A stretch of DNA of 43,643 bases from an uncultured bacterium (GCA_913051705.1 CAJXCW010000010.1:1-43643), one strand, 5' to 3'; positions 18,770-28,798 are shown, numbered from the stretch's first letter. The notes: generated by a model not told the origin, from the sequence alone. Made by a program: numbers and translations.

Positions 18770-19016
18770 ACCAGCGTCTTTGGACAGTAGTGGCGTCATT
18801 ACATCACCTCGTATGAAGGTCACTGGAACTATGGTACCAACGGGATACAATAGATAGCCTTCACCGGGGTGACGATTTATTTCGTCGCGTTACATCAGGG
18901 TATAACAGAGTACAAAGCACAAAGTACAAATTTTTTGAGAACATTTTATCGCGTTGACGCAACTAAATGAGACATAAGGATACACAATATCTTTATGTCC
19001 TGGTGCAGATGGGTTC

Positions 19017-19685
19017 ATGGGGACGATTGATTTTGAGGGGCTTCAGCAGAATGATGCAGCGGCCTGGGGGTATTTTTTCGAAACGTACGCCGAAACGTTT
19101 TACCGGGTAGCACGGGGATATATCCCTGATCCGAGTGATGCGGAAGAAATGGTCAGCGAGACATTTATGAAGATCTAAGACAAAGTTTGTCTCGAGGGCC
19201 GGCAGCCGGATGATATGGGCAAGCTGCACTACTGGTTCATAGGATTCTGTAAAAATATCTGCCGGGACCGGATTCGGCGGATCGACCGGGAGCTTACGTA
19301 TTTAAGGAATCAAAAGCAACCGGCCTCGGATTTTGACGCGTTTAAATCGGATCGGTCGTATTTCGCCCTCATGGATTGTATGGAACCTCTGGAACCGGCG
19401 CTTCGGAAAGTCGTCGATTATTCCCTGGCGCTTGTGGTCGATCCCCTTGAGGATAAAGAGCCGTTGATGTCTCAAGAGCCGCAACATATCGACGACCGGC
19501 TTGTCTGGTCATTACCGGCGGCGGAGCATCCTTTTTCGGCCAGTGAATTTCATCTGGCCTTCTACTACGCTCATACGAAACGGGAAGAATTGGGGTTGCA
19601 GACCGCCACCGGTGAGGCCGAGTTTGCGCACCGTCTGAACGTAGATTTACGCTATCTGAAAGCCGAAACGAAGAATATAATGTAA
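19017..19685 (+). pseudogene. ECF-type RNA polymerase sigma factor with an in-frame TAA
   Basis: From ATG 19017 the frame encodes a sigma-70 region 2: NDAAAWGYFFETYAETFYRVARGYI followed by DPSDAEEMVSETFMKI. It then meets TAA at 19176-19178 and continues in the same frame as DKVCLEGRQPDDMGKLHYWFIGFCKNICRDRIRR, the rest of region 2. At this position ECF sigmas usually have Trp or Tyr, so TAT or TAC to TAA would be one step. The C-terminal part (to 19685) is open but divergent and lacks a typical region-4 helix-turn-helix, so either this is a variant group or it is degrading. A 53-residue ORF and a second broken gene follow on the same strand and may have been its operon partners. Confidence 0.75.
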
Positions 19686-19718
19686 CTTAGTCTGTTGTAT
19701 ACCGGTCATACCTTTGTG

Positions 19719-19880
19719 ATGTTTAAAGGACACCTGGACCAGATGCTGGAAGGTATTCAATATGAAGTGGTTGCAGAAAACGCGGACGACGGATGTATTG
19801 ACCTGAGCATTGATCTACAGAAAAAACAGGGGAATGAAACATTGATCAATCGCGTTGTTCTTCAATTTCAACCGTCGTAG
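19719..19880 (+). CDS. Small hypothetical protein downstream of sigma factor
   Basis: A 53-residue reading frame from ATG 19719 (MFKGHLDQMLEGIQYEVVAE... LINRVVLQFQPS), 33 nt after the sigma-factor stop and 52 nt before the next gene. It is mildly acidic, soluble and not recognised. The spacing and strand suggest that it belongs to the same small operon. Codon use looks like that of its neighbours, but the evidence for expression is only positional. Confidence 0.35.
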   Translation: MFKGHLDQMLEGIQYEVVAENADDGCIDLSIDLQKKQGNETLINRVVLQFQPS

Positions 19881-19932
19881 GCGTACGGCGTGCTGTGCGG
19901 CTGCCTTTTAACGCAAACGAAGGTATACAACC

Positions 19933-20741
19933 ATGAAGCATCCGCCCGTTGATATTCCGGTCATTGCCGGACAAATATCAGACCTGATATTTACCTCCTC
20001 CTACACGGCCGACAAACAGTTGACCGGTCTGCAGAGCGTTCGGTGGCTGGCGCGTCAGCAGAAACTAATCGTACATAAAGAAGAAGGGTTTCGTGCTGAT
20101 GGAACGAATTAACATATCGCCCTTTTCTGCACCGGATTTCCGGAAGAACTTCAGCAGCCGTTCAACCGGATGGTCATCCGGCAGACGAACGCCGCCCGGA
20201 TGATTGATCCCAACAAGCATGATCTGTTAAACTTTACCCTGTTAAAGATCTGGATGCCCGAGGCCTGTTACAGCATCTATGTTCTGCCCTCCACCGCGTC
20301 TCTGAATACATTACGTGTTGACCCCCGGACTTGCTGGCGGCTCTTGAAGATTGCCGTATTAACACGTGCAGCGGGCGTCCCGTCGACTATATCATCTCCT
20401 CCATATTCCCCGGCGACGATACCGGTATCTTACAAGATGAGACGCTCTTCATACATAGTGGGGGGCGGACGATGCTTTCATTGTGGCCGACCGGCAATTT
20501 TAAAGGTCATGGACAGCGGCAGCTTGGTTTTTCTGTGGCCGATGCGGTGCTGTTATCCGGGCAGGTGGATCAATTATCGAACGGGCGCCGTGTGCTTATC
20601 GCCCAGGAACAATGGCCGCCCAAGGCGTTCATCCTGTGCCTGACCAACGATCTGATCTGGTGGATACCGTTTGGCTTGTATCTGTATGATGCCTGGAAAC
20701 CGTTTTTTGCGGATGTCGAAGACCTCCATACAAACACTTGA
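19933..20741 (+). pseudogene. Unrecognised sigma-linked gene broken by TAA and a frameshift
   Basis: From ATG 19933 the frame runs 59 codons to GFRADGTN, stops at TAA 20110-20112, and continues in the same frame as HIALFCTGFPEELQQPFNRMV up to NTLRVDP near 20325. There a run of five C residues leads into a different frame; six C residues would restore VDPPDLLAALEDCRIN and read on to the stop at 20741. The reconstructed protein would be about 270 residues, soluble with one hydrophobic stretch (LIWWIPFGLYLYDAW). I do not recognise the family. Its place behind an ECF sigma suggests a regulatory or target role, but that is a guess. Confidence 0.55.
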
Positions 20742-20815
20742 CAGGATATTTCCCGATCATTATTCTTTCTCATTATAGATCAGGAAGCGTTTCATCATTA
20801 TCCACAGAAAATATA

Positions 20816-22387
20816 ATGAAAATTCTATTAATATATCCTAAAGCGCCGGGTGTGTTTTGGTCTATGAAACATGCAATGAAACTCATCGGCAAAAAAACCG
20901 TCTATCCGCCGCTGAGCCTGTTAACCATCGCGGCCATGCTTCCCGCCGACTGGCACAAGCGTCTGGTTGATCTGAATGTGCAATCCCTTGGAGAAAACGA
21001 ACTGATATGGGCGGATTATGTTTTCTTAAGCGGCATGTATATCCATCGGACCTCTATGGAAGATATTATAGAGAAGTGTAATCTTGCAGGCGTCAAGGTG
21101 GTCGGCGGCGGCCCGTTTCTTACCCATGAATATGAAAATATAAGCGGCGTAGACCACTTTATCCTGAATGAAGCGGAAATAACCCTGCCTCCATTTCTTT
21201 CAGATCTGGAAGCAGGATGTCCCAAACCTGTTTACACGTCTTCCGAATTCGCTGACGTCAGCCAGACGCCCATTCCTATGTGGGATCTGGTGAATCTGGA
21301 TTATTATGCAGAAGGGCTGATACAATATTCGCGGGGTTGCCCTTATCAGTGCGACTTTTGCGATGTGACCTCTCTGTTCGGCCGGCTGCCGCGCACCAAA
21401 ACGCCGGAGCAGGTCATTGCAGAGCTGGAAAGTATGGGTGATCTGAAAAAATTCAGGGCGATCTTTTTCGCGGATGATAATCTCATCGGCAATAAAAAAC
21501 AACTGAAAACAACTTTACTGCCGGCCCTGATCAAATGGCGAAAAACAAACGGCGTCACGATTCCGTTTCGTACGCAGGTCACCATCAACCTGGCAGACGA
21601 TCAGGAACTGATGGATCTGATGATTGAGGCGGGTTTTAAAGGTATTTTTATCGGCATTGAAACACCATCTGTGGACAGCCTGATCGCATGTAAAAAGAAA
21701 CAGAACACCAAACGAGACTTGATCGAAAATGTAAAACACCTGCAACGTTCGGGGTTTGATATATATGCCGGGTTTATCGTCGGTTTTGATACCGATACCG
21801 CTTCCATCTTCCAGCAACAGGCCGAATTCATTCAGGAAAGTGGGATTGTTGTTGCGCTTGTAAATATCCTGAAGGCTCCTCCCGGAACGGAATTACGGGA
21901 ACGTATGGCCAGGGAAGGACGTTTGTTTGAAGGAGAAAGAAACGATATCTCGGGCAGTGAAGGAGAGATTGATTTTACGCCCATGATGGGAGAGGAAACC
22001 TTATATCGCGGCTTTAAAGAAGTGGTCCGATATATATACAAACCCACCCACCTGTATAAACGGGTATTAACCTTTCTTACGCGTTACAGGGCGCCGGAAG
22101 AGGTTCATCTTTCCGGTCAGTCCCTCCTTGATGATGTCGGTCCTTTTCTAAAATCGGTGTATTATCTCGGCATTATAGACAGCGGACGGTTTTATTACTG
22201 GAAGCTCGTCCTATGGACCCTCCTGAAACGGCCCAAACTGTTTCAGCTCGCCATGGAGCTCTGGATCGTCGCCTATCATTACCGTAAAATATATGAGGAC
22301 GATCCTTCCTTTGTCTTGGAAGAACAATATCACGAGGCGCAGCCTTCGGCGTTAATCGATGAAGAAAAAATCCTCACGCCCGTTTAA
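20816..22387 (+). CDS. B12-binding radical SAM protein, HpnP-like family
   Basis: A 523-residue radical SAM enzyme. ATG 20816 begins the cobalamin-binding-type domain (MKILLIYPKAPGVFWS), so the track start at 20738 is too long. The Rossmann-like domain spans about 1-140 and lacks the classical DxHxxG cobalamin motif, as is usual in this class. The [4Fe-4S] ligands are C175, C179 and C182 in RGCPYQCDFCDV. GGGP, FFADDNLIGNKK and FIGIETPS follow, then a C-terminal helical region of the DUF4070 type. The overall pattern resembles the family containing hopanoid C-2 methylase HpnP, but many members have other or unknown functions. No hopanoid genes are nearby. Likely chemistry is radical methylation or rearrangement of a lipid or cofactor. 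Confidence 0.85.
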   Translation: MKILLIYPKAPGVFWSMKHAMKLIGKKTVYPPLSLLTIAAMLPADWHKRLVDLNVQSLGENELIWADYVFLSGMYIHRTSMEDIIEKCNLAGVKVVGGGPFLTHEYENISGVDHFILNEAEITLPPFLSDLEAGCPKPVYTSSEFADVSQTPIPMWDLVNLDYYAEGLIQYSRGCPYQCDFCDVTSLFGRLPRTKTPEQVIAELESMGDLKKFRAIFFADDNLIGNKKQLKTTLLPALIKWRKTNGVTIPFRTQVTINLADDQELMDLMIEAGFKGIFIGIETPSVDSLIACKKKQNTKRDLIENVKHLQRSGFDIYAGFIVGFDTDTASIFQQQAEFIQESGIVVALVNILKAPPGTELRERMAREGRLFEGERNDISGSEGEIDFTPMMGEETLYRGFKEVVRYIYKPTHLYKRVLTFLTRYRAPEEVHLSGQSLLDDVGPFLKSVYYLGIIDSGRFYYWKLVLWTLLKRPKLFQLAMELWIVAYHYRKIYEDDPSFVLEEQYHEAQPSALIDEEKILTPV

Positions 22388-22411
22388 TGAACGTCTAAGG
22401 CATGATTAGAA

Positions 22412-22424
22412 CGGGCTTCGCCCG
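22412..22424. terminator. Short GC hairpin between convergent genes
   Basis: CGGGC-TTC-GCCCG forms a compact stem between the radical SAM gene (+) and glycerol kinase (-). It is 25 nt past the former stop and 24 nt past the latter. T-rich sequence follows on the plus strand only loosely, so intrinsic termination is plausible but not certain. Confidence 0.5.
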
Positions 22425-22447
22425 CTGGATTTTGGTGGGTTCTTTCG

Positions 22448-23956
22448 TTAATTTTTTACTTTGTTGACTTCCCTTTCCCAGCCCCGGCTGCGGCGGACGG
22501 CTTCCTGCCAGCCGTCGTAGAGCTGATCTCGCATGGATTCGGCCATGTGGGGGGTATACCGATGAATATCCTGATTAACCGGTAAATCATCCCGGCTTTG
22601 CCAGAATCCGACGCCGAGACCGGCCAGGAACGCGGCACCGCGAGCGGTTGATTCTGCTACGGCCGGGCGGTCTACAGGGACCTGGAGTATATCTGCCTGA
22701 AACTGCATCAGGAATTCATTGGCAGCCGTGCCGCCGTCAACGCGTAGGCTATTTATTGGTATCTGAGTATCCTTTGTCATGGTTTCTACGACATCGCGGG
22801 TTTGATAGGCAATGGATTCCAATGCGGCACGTACGATGTGAGCACGCGTGGTACCCCGCGTAAGGCCGATCATCAAGCCCCGAGCATACATATCCCAGTA
22901 CGGGGCACCAAGACCTACAAAAGCAGGTACCAGATACATCCCACCGCTATCCTCTACAGACAATGCCAGCGCTTCGCTGTCTGCGGCCTGTTCGATCAGC
23001 CCAAGCTGATCGCGAAGCCACTGAATGGCGGCGCCCGCTACGAAGATGCTGCCTTCGAGCGCATATTCTATATGACCATTAATGCCCCAGGCCACCGTTG
23101 ATAACAGACCACCGGAGGAGGCCACCGGGCGATCTCCCGTATGCATCAGCAGAAAACATCCGGTGCCATAGGTATTCTTGACTTCTCCCGGTGCAAAACA
23201 CCCCTGTCCGAATAACGCGGCCTGCTGGTCGCCGGCGATGCCTGCAATCGGTATAGACGTACCGAATAATGAGACATCCGTCTCGCCTATGACACCACTT
23301 GACGGCACGACATCGGGCAAAAGCGCCTCAGGGATATGAAACGTTTCAAAAATCTGTCTATCCCACCGGTGTTCAGTGATATTATAGAGCAACGTCCTGG
23401 ACGCATTCGATGGGTCGGTCACATGCAATCGTCCCCCCGTTAACCGATAAACAAGCCAGGAATCCACGGTACCGAAAGCCAGGTCTCCCTTCTCGGCACG
23501 GGTTCTTATACCGGGTATATTATCCAGCATCCATTGTATCTTCGTGCCGGAGAAATAAGCGTCTATAACCAAACCTGTTCGGGTGCGGATCATCTCCTCG
23601 TACCCTTCTGCACGAAGCCGATCACATATCGCCGCCGTACGGCGGCACTGCCAGACAATCGCATTGCAAACAGGCCGACCGGTCTTTCGATCCCAGAGAA
23701 GGGTGGTCTCTCTTTGATTCGTAATGCCGATTCCTGCAATGTCGTGTGCCGTAATACCGCTTTCACGGATTACCTCCCGGGCGGCTTTCATCTGACTTTC
23801 CCAGATCTCATCCGGATCATGTTCTACCCAGCCAGGCTGTGGAAAATACTGGGGGAACTCATACTGGGCTACGGCGACTGGTGCGCCGCTTCTGTCAAAT
23901 AAGATAGCGCGAGAACTGGTTGTTCCCTGATCTAAAGCAAGGATATAGGAAGGCAT
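22448..23956 (-). CDS. glpK: Glycerol kinase
   Basis: FGGY-family kinase of 502 residues that makes sn-glycerol-3-phosphate from glycerol and ATP in the cytoplasm. The N-terminus [15 protein letters not shown] carries the phosphate-binding loop, and [37 protein letters not shown] and the C-terminal [18 protein letters not shown] are all glycerol-kinase signatures. Length is normal and no damage is seen. ATG 23956 has no clear ribosome-binding site. It is the last gene of the minus-strand run headed by a Gfo/Idh gene and containing the reductase/ligase/acyltransferase megaenzyme, with 147 nt separating it from the FHA gene. No glycerol facilitator or glycerol-3-phosphate dehydrogenase is adjacent, which suggests a biosynthetic rather than catabolic role. 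Confidence 0.97.
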   Translation of the reverse strand: MPSYILALDQGTTSSRAILFDRSGAPVAVAQYEFPQYFPQPGWVEHDPDEIWESQMKAAREVIRESGITAHDIAGIGITNQRETTLLWDRKTGRPVCNAIVWQCRRTAAICDRLRAEGYEEMIRTRTGLVIDAYFSGTKIQWMLDNIPGIRTRAEKGDLAFGTVDSWLVYRLTGGRLHVTDPSNASRTLLYNITEHRWDRQIFETFHIPEALLPDVVPSSGVIGETDVSLFGTSIPIAGIAGDQQAALFGQGCFAPGEVKNTYGTGCFLLMHTGDRPVASSGGLLSTVAWGINGHIEYALEGSIFVAGAAIQWLRDQLGLIEQAADSEALALSVEDSGGMYLVPAFVGLGAPYWDMYARGLMIGLTRGTTRAHIVRAALESIAYQTRDVVETMTKDTQIPINSLRVDGGTAANEFLMQFQADILQVPVDRPAVAESTARGAAFLAGLGVGFWQSRDDLPVNQDIHRYTPHMAESMRDQLYDGWQEAVRRSRGWEREVNKVKN

Positions 23957-24103
23957 AGGTTTTAAGAGCGGATGGGCGGCGTATTATCCGGCATACTCGA
24001 CAATAGCCAGAGTGACATCATTTAGGGGTTTCATGCCGGACGTAAAATCTGATATGGGATCTACAATAGAGTTTTTCATAGCGTCAGCGCCCTGATGAGT
24101 ACG

Positions 24104-24508
24104 TTACGCTATCCAGGCTTCAAGCCTCGCCGTTCCATACGATTCCCCCTCCGGGATGGTCTCACCCATACGGATGTGATCGCCCGGAGTCAGGCGAACT
24201 TCATGTTGAAGCTTCTGATTATTGAGATACGTGTCGTTACGACTCGTGTCGGTCAGGATATAACCGTTTTCATCGGCCCGAAGCCGGGCATCTTCTCTTG
24301 AGACTCCGTCTCCTCCAAGCACCAGATTCGCCTGCTTGGAACGACCAAGGACCATGGCATCCCGGGTGAGCGGATGGGCCTGTTGGTCTGCCGCATTTAT
24401 AGATTTTAAGTAAGGAATGGCCTCTCTCTGGTCGATGCGATACATAAGACGCTGTAGCGTCGCGAAGGTCACCATGGCATCGGTGTTTCTGTCAGCCGCC
24501 ATGGGCAT
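24104..24508 (-). CDS. FHA-domain protein overlapping the lipid megaenzyme
   Basis: A small FHA (forkhead-associated) protein of about 134 residues. The domain is readable as LGRSKQANLVLGGDGVSRED, then ILTDTSRNDTYLNN and LTPGDHIRMGE. FHA domains bind phosphothreonine. Here the usual S-R-x-H reads SRED and the usual SxNGT reads SRNDT, so phosphopeptide binding may be altered. ATG 24508 or 24502 lies inside the last codons of the upstream gene, overlapping its TGA at 24494-24492, so translation should be coupled. The N-terminal 45 residues (FATLQRLMYRIDQREAIPYLK) form a likely helical extension. It may control or localise the lipid enzyme in response to Ser/Thr phosphorylation; that is inference from position. 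Confidence 0.8.
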   Translation of the reverse strand: MPMAADRNTDAMVTFATLQRLMYRIDQREAIPYLKSINAADQQAHPLTRDAMVLGRSKQANLVLGGDGVSREDARLRADENGYILTDTSRNDTYLNNQKLQHEVRLTPGDHIRMGETIPEGESYGTARLEAWIA

Positions 24509-27500
24509 CTCGAATTTGTTCGATGGTCTGTCGGGTCTGCCGGGTGATTTCCTGATATAAATCATAGTTGGTTTCCCGTCCCTTACGGCGGCGGTATGCC
24601 TCTATGTCGATCGGTGCTTCGAATACGACCTCTATAGGCCGGCGATGTGGCAGGTTCCGTCCTTTGGGCAAAGCGGCATAGGTGCCCCGGATATAAGTCG
24701 GTACAACCGGCACACCGAGTTCCAGCGCCAATAAACCTAAACCGACCTTGAACGCCTGCAATTCACCGGTTACAGAACGGGTTCCTTCCGGATAGATCAA
24801 CAATGGCGTAGCCGGTGATAAAACCTGAGAAGAGGCGCGAAGCCCCTCGAAAATCTGGTCGTGACGGTCAAACGGGACGACATGCATGATCGAACCGAAA
24901 AACCAGGCCTTGAAAGGCGAGTTAAAGAAATAATCCTTAGCGCCTAACGGATGGACGCGATCCACCCGATCCCATAATGCCACGATAATAGCGCCGGAAT
25001 CGAGATGGCTGCAATGATTGGCCGCAATAAGAAACGGCGTGTCCGTGGGGATATGCTCAAGACCTTGGCAGGACAGATTGAAATATTTTCTGTATAACAA
25101 GCGGCCAGCGGTCCAGATGATTCGTTGCAACATACTTTTTTTATGCGATACGGGTTCGGCGCTTAAAGACATTTTTTCCGATTCGAGCATTCTGGCCCAA
25201 TAATCGGATGTATCCACCGGCTGGTCCACGACCGGGGCCTCCAGGTCGCTGATATACCGGCGGACCGTATCCAGCACATCTTGCACCGTATGAATCTTTA
25301 ATGCCTCTGCATCGGGAATGGTCGTGTCAAAACGGGTTTCCAGCGCAGCCATCAGTTCCACGCGCATAAGCGAATCCATCAGATCTTCAACAGGCCGTTC
25401 CGGATGGTCGGAAATATCGGAGACCGGCTGCCGGGTCAGACGGGCCATCACCCGGTATACGACCTGATCCCAGGGCAATGTTCCGGATTCCTGCGGGTCT
25501 GATGCCGCGTCGGTTGATGGTTCATGGACCTGCGCCATCAGTAGCCTCCGGTATTCTGCACGGCGTTCTTTTGGTTCGCCGTTGGCAGGGAGCGGCTCAT
25601 CCCATACATGCACCTGTTGAATACGCTGATAGGAAGGTAATGACTTGGAAATCCTCTGTACGGATGAAATCACTTCACGGCGTACATCCTCCGTCTCCCC
25701 GGTGAATGAATGCCAGTCGGGCACAACGACCGCATGGACATCTTCGCCCATGGAATCGAGCGGACGGATACCTACGATCCGGAATTCTTTCATATGCGGC
25801 AGAGACCGATAGTGCCACTCCACTTCATCGGGATACACATTTTTTCCGGCGCCGGTGACGATCAAATCCTTTGATCGTCCCGTAATATATACATAGCTGT
25901 CTTCATCCTGATAGCCGATATCTCCGGTATACAACCACCCATCCCGGAGATATTCCGCCGTTGCTACGGGATTATGGTAATACCCGCTCATCACATTCGC
26001 CCCGCGCACCACGATCTCCCCATTCCCCGTATCATCTGGATTATCTATACGCAGTTCTATCTCCGGTAACGGCAGGCCCACAGAGGCCGCCTTACTCTGA
26101 TCCATGGGATTGACGGTCAATATAGGCGCGGTTTCCGTCAGGCCGTAGCCTTCGTAAATGGTCAGGCCGATCTGCTGATAGGCATCATAGAGCGTCTTGT
26201 CGAGCGCCGCCCCACCGCTGACCAGCAAACGAATCCGTTCGATCACCTTATTATCCGATACTTCCGCCGTTCGGCGTAAGCGCTCGTAGAGTAATTTTAA
26301 AATCCGGGGGACTGCCAGAATGCATGTGGTTTCCGTTTCCGCCATCAAATCGATCAGATGACGTGATTTGAGCGTATCGGAATACGTGATGGTCGCACCG
26401 GCATAAAAAGGCATCAGGAAACCTGCCGTAAACTCGAGGGCATGGTTGAGAGGCAAGACCGACAGAAACTGATCTGTTTTGTAAGCCCGTAAAACCTCGG
26501 CCAGGGAAAGCAGGTTCGACACAAAATTGCGATGGGTCAATACGGCGCCACGAGGGTCTACCGATGTGCCTTTGGTAAATATGATGGACGCAACCGTCTC
26601 CGGCTCGACAGGCGCCCAGGCCGGTGGTTCTTCATCTGTAGTGACCGGAGAAGCTGTCAGCCGGGCTTCATCAAAGGCCAGGCCATAGTTGTCGATATTC
26701 CACAGGAAGATATCCTGAATAGGTTCTGTAGGCGCTTGATCTGCCTCAGGCGTTTCATCCATGAGGATGCGATATCCGCTTTCCGAACACAGTATAGCGC
26801 GGGCACTGGTAAATCGGGCGACGGCCCAGATTTCATGTACCGGCGTCTGTCTGTCAACAGGGATAATGGCCACGCCGGCCACCATGGCGGCAAAACAGGC
26901 GATGCCCCATTCCGGTTTGTTTTCTGAAAACAACAGCACCCGATCCCCTGGATGTAATCCGTTTTGACGCCAGTGCCAGCCGATATGGCCGGCTAAATCG
27001 TGTACCTCTCTGTACGTATAACGAACCCATCCGTCATCGCGCTTCATCTGTAAGGCCACCTGATCGCTGTACATCTCTGTACTTTTTTCCAGTACGTCGG
27101 TCAGCGTATCCAGATGGGGCAGCATATCCTCCTCTACCTGATCGAAACCGGAACGATCCACCACGTCTTCTTCTTCCGTCTTTTCACGATCCGACGTATC
27201 GGTTTTCAGAACATGTCGTTTCAAGCCGGGTATGTGTATATCCTGAATGTATTTCTGCCAATGAATCCGAGAAACATCACAATTGAACAACAGCTGATCT
27301 TCCGGATCGAGACTTTCATGAAGTTTCTGTATACGGTCCGTCTCAAAGGTGCAATCCATAGAGGTGTACGGACTGTATATGGTCGCATAATACAACATAC
27401 GCGTGATCGCTGATTTCATCACCGTAATCTTTTGTCTCCAACGATTTAACACGGATATCCACGACAGCCGGTCGATACACCATAGGGCGGCGGACATAGG

Positions 27501-28790
27501 CCAGATATACCGGTGCGTATACCGTCTACGAAATTGCTCCAGCGTGGGATAAGACCATTTTTTTACGAGAATCGGCTCGTTGCGTTTGTCCAGACGCGGA
27601 TTTTTCAGAAAATATTCATACACCAGGTTGAATATCTGATGAAATTGAATCGGATTCTTATCGCCTGTCGATACGTGATAAACGGTGATTCCCTTTTCCT
27701 GAGCCACACGCGGCATAGCCGCCAGGATCGTATTCACTACAATGTCAACGGGAATCACATCAAGGGTAGCGTTTTTATCGCCGGGGAAGTCCGGTAAACG
27801 GCCTCTGCTGATGGCATCGATAAGCGGGTCAGCGACTTTCAGGCCCTCAATCCATCCCGGTTCAGGATCGACCAGACTGCTCTCCACAACGGATGGTCGT
27901 ATAATGGCGGTAGGGAGCTCATCTCTATACTTGACGACGAGTTGCTCTCCCATGGCTTTCGTCATCGTATAACTATCATGCCAACCCCACTGTTGCCCTC
28001 GACGCATACCCTCTTCAATGAGTTGTTCTTTGAGCCACAGCTTGCGATAGGTTTCGATCTGAGCATCCAGCCACCGCTGTGAGGGCTTTCTGTTTTGTCG
28101 CCACGCCATCTTTTTAAATTGGGCCTGCTGTTCCTCCGAACGGGAGGCATCATGAATACTGCTTGCCGTCGTCAGGATATCTTTAATCTCATGTTCGACA
28201 TCGAATGGAGTCCGGCTACGCCCGATCTCCTGGGCCATGGATCGGTCAGGGGTAGGCGGGACTTCGGGCGCCCGGCCTTTGCGTTGCCCGCTGACATAGG
28301 CTGTGGACACGTGGATGAGAATCGTGTCGTCGCAGGCCTTGGCAAATTCCAGGATGCGCCGGACGCCGAGGGTATTAAGCTGCAAGGCGGCGTCAATCTC
28401 TTCGTCGAACGTGACCGACGCAGCACAGGTCACCACAATCTGCACCTCGCGCATGAGCCGTTCATATAAATCCGGCTCAAAGCCGAGATGATCGAGCGTC
28501 AGGTCACCGGTCAAGGCATGGATTTTCTCATGCATGACCGTCATGAACCGGTCGCCATGCGTTTCACGCAAACGCGCAAATGCGGAGGAAGGCAGAATTT
28601 CGTTATCCAGCCGATCTGCGGCCGTCAAAATGGTGCCGTCCCGCTGTCGTTTGGTGCGAATGAGCAAATACATCCGCTCGATTTCCGGCGCGTATCGGAG
28701 GATTTTCTCGATAAGTCCTTTGGCCAAAAATCCAGTTGTACCGGTAATCAACAGTGTTTTGCCGTGTAAATAGGTGGCGATTTCGCTCAT
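24492..28790 (-). CDS. Four-module lipid enzyme: acyl reductase, AMP-ligase, ACP, acyltransferase (ElbD-like)
   Basis: A 1432-residue multidomain enzyme. Residues 1-540 are a fatty acyl-CoA/thioester reductase: GTTGFLAK (17-24) binds NADPH, Y274-x3-K278 is catalytic, and HIPGLKRHVLK closes the domain. Residues 560-1085 are an AMP-forming acyl ligase: GYGLTETAP (881-889), YTGDIGY (D957), GRSKDLIVTGAGKN, and the final Lys near 1074. Its phosphate loop is abnormal (FTKGTSVDPRGAV). Residues 1110-1185 are an acyl carrier protein with the phosphopantetheine Ser1140 in MDSLMRVEL. Residues 1215-1432 are a PlsC-type acyltransferase with NHCSHLD (H1259, D1264) and YPEGTRS (1333-1339). This is the domain set of myxobacterial ElbD, which makes ether lipids. 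AGAGGAG precedes ATG 28790 closely. Confidence 0.9.
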   Translation of the reverse strand: MSEIATYLHGKTLLITGTTGFLAKGLIEKILRYAPEIERMYLLIRTKRQRDGTILTAADRLDNEILPSSAFARLRETHGDRFMTVMHEKIHALTGDLTLDHLGFEPDLYERLMREVQIVVTCAASVTFDEEIDAALQLNTLGVRRILEFAKACDDTILIHVSTAYVSGQRKGRAPEVPPTPDRSMAQEIGRSRTPFDVEHEIKDILTTASSIHDASRSEEQQAQFKKMAWRQNRKPSQRWLDAQIETYRKLWLKEQLIEEGMRRGQQWGWHDSYTMTKAMGEQLVVKYRDELPTAIIRPSVVESSLVDPEPGWIEGLKVADPLIDAISRGRLPDFPGDKNATLDVIPVDIVVNTILAAMPRVAQEKGITVYHVSTGDKNPIQFHQIFNLVYEYFLKNPRLDKRNEPILVKKWSYPTLEQFRRRYTHRYIWPMSAALWCIDRLSWISVLNRWRQKITVMKSAITRMLYYATIYSPYTSMDCTFETDRIQKLHESLDPEDQLLFNCDVSRIHWQKYIQDIHIPGLKRHVLKTDTSDREKTEEEDVVDRSGFDQVEEDMLPHLDTLTDVLEKSTEMYSDQVALQMKRDDGWVRYTYREVHDLAGHIGWHWRQNGLHPGDRVLLFSENKPEWGIACFAAMVAGVAIIPVDRQTPVHEIWAVARFTSARAILCSESGYRILMDETPEADQAPTEPIQDIFLWNIDNYGLAFDEARLTASPVTTDEEPPAWAPVEPETVASIIFTKGTSVDPRGAVLTHRNFVSNLLSLAEVLRAYKTDQFLSVLPLNHALEFTAGFLMPFYAGATITYSDTLKSRHLIDLMAETETTCILAVPRILKLLYERLRRTAEVSDNKVIERIRLLVSGGAALDKTLYDAYQQIGLTIYEGYGLTETAPILTVNPMDQSKAASVGLPLPEIELRIDNPDDTGNGEIVVRGANVMSGYYHNPVATAEYLRDGWLYTGDIGYQDEDSYVYITGRSKDLIVTGAGKNVYPDEVEWHYRSLPHMKEFRIVGIRPLDSMGEDVHAVVVPDWHSFTGETEDVRREVISSVQRISKSLPSYQRIQQVHVWDEPLPANGEPKERRAEYRRLLMAQVHEPSTDAASDPQESGTLPWDQVVYRVMARLTRQPVSDISDHPERPVEDLMDSLMRVELMAALETRFDTTIPDAEALKIHTVQDVLDTVRRYISDLEAPVVDQPVDTSDYWARMLESEKMSLSAEPVSHKKSMLQRIIWTAGRLLYRKYFNLSCQGLEHIPTDTPFLIAANHCSHLDSGAIIVALWDRVDRVHPLGAKDYFFNSPFKAWFFGSIMHVVPFDRHDQIFEGLRASSQVLSPATPLLIYPEGTRSVTGELQAFKVGLGLLALELGVPVVPTYIRGTYAALPKGRNLPHRRPIEVVFEAPIDIEAYRRRKGRETNYDLYQEITRQTRQTIEQIRDAHGG

Positions 28791-28798
28791 GGCTCCTC

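Noticed and set aside
20816-22387. Naming the radical SAM gene hpnP (hopanoid C-2 methylase)
   Set aside because: Its sequence resembles that family in general, but the family is broad and no hopanoid genes are nearby, so a symbol would over-claim.
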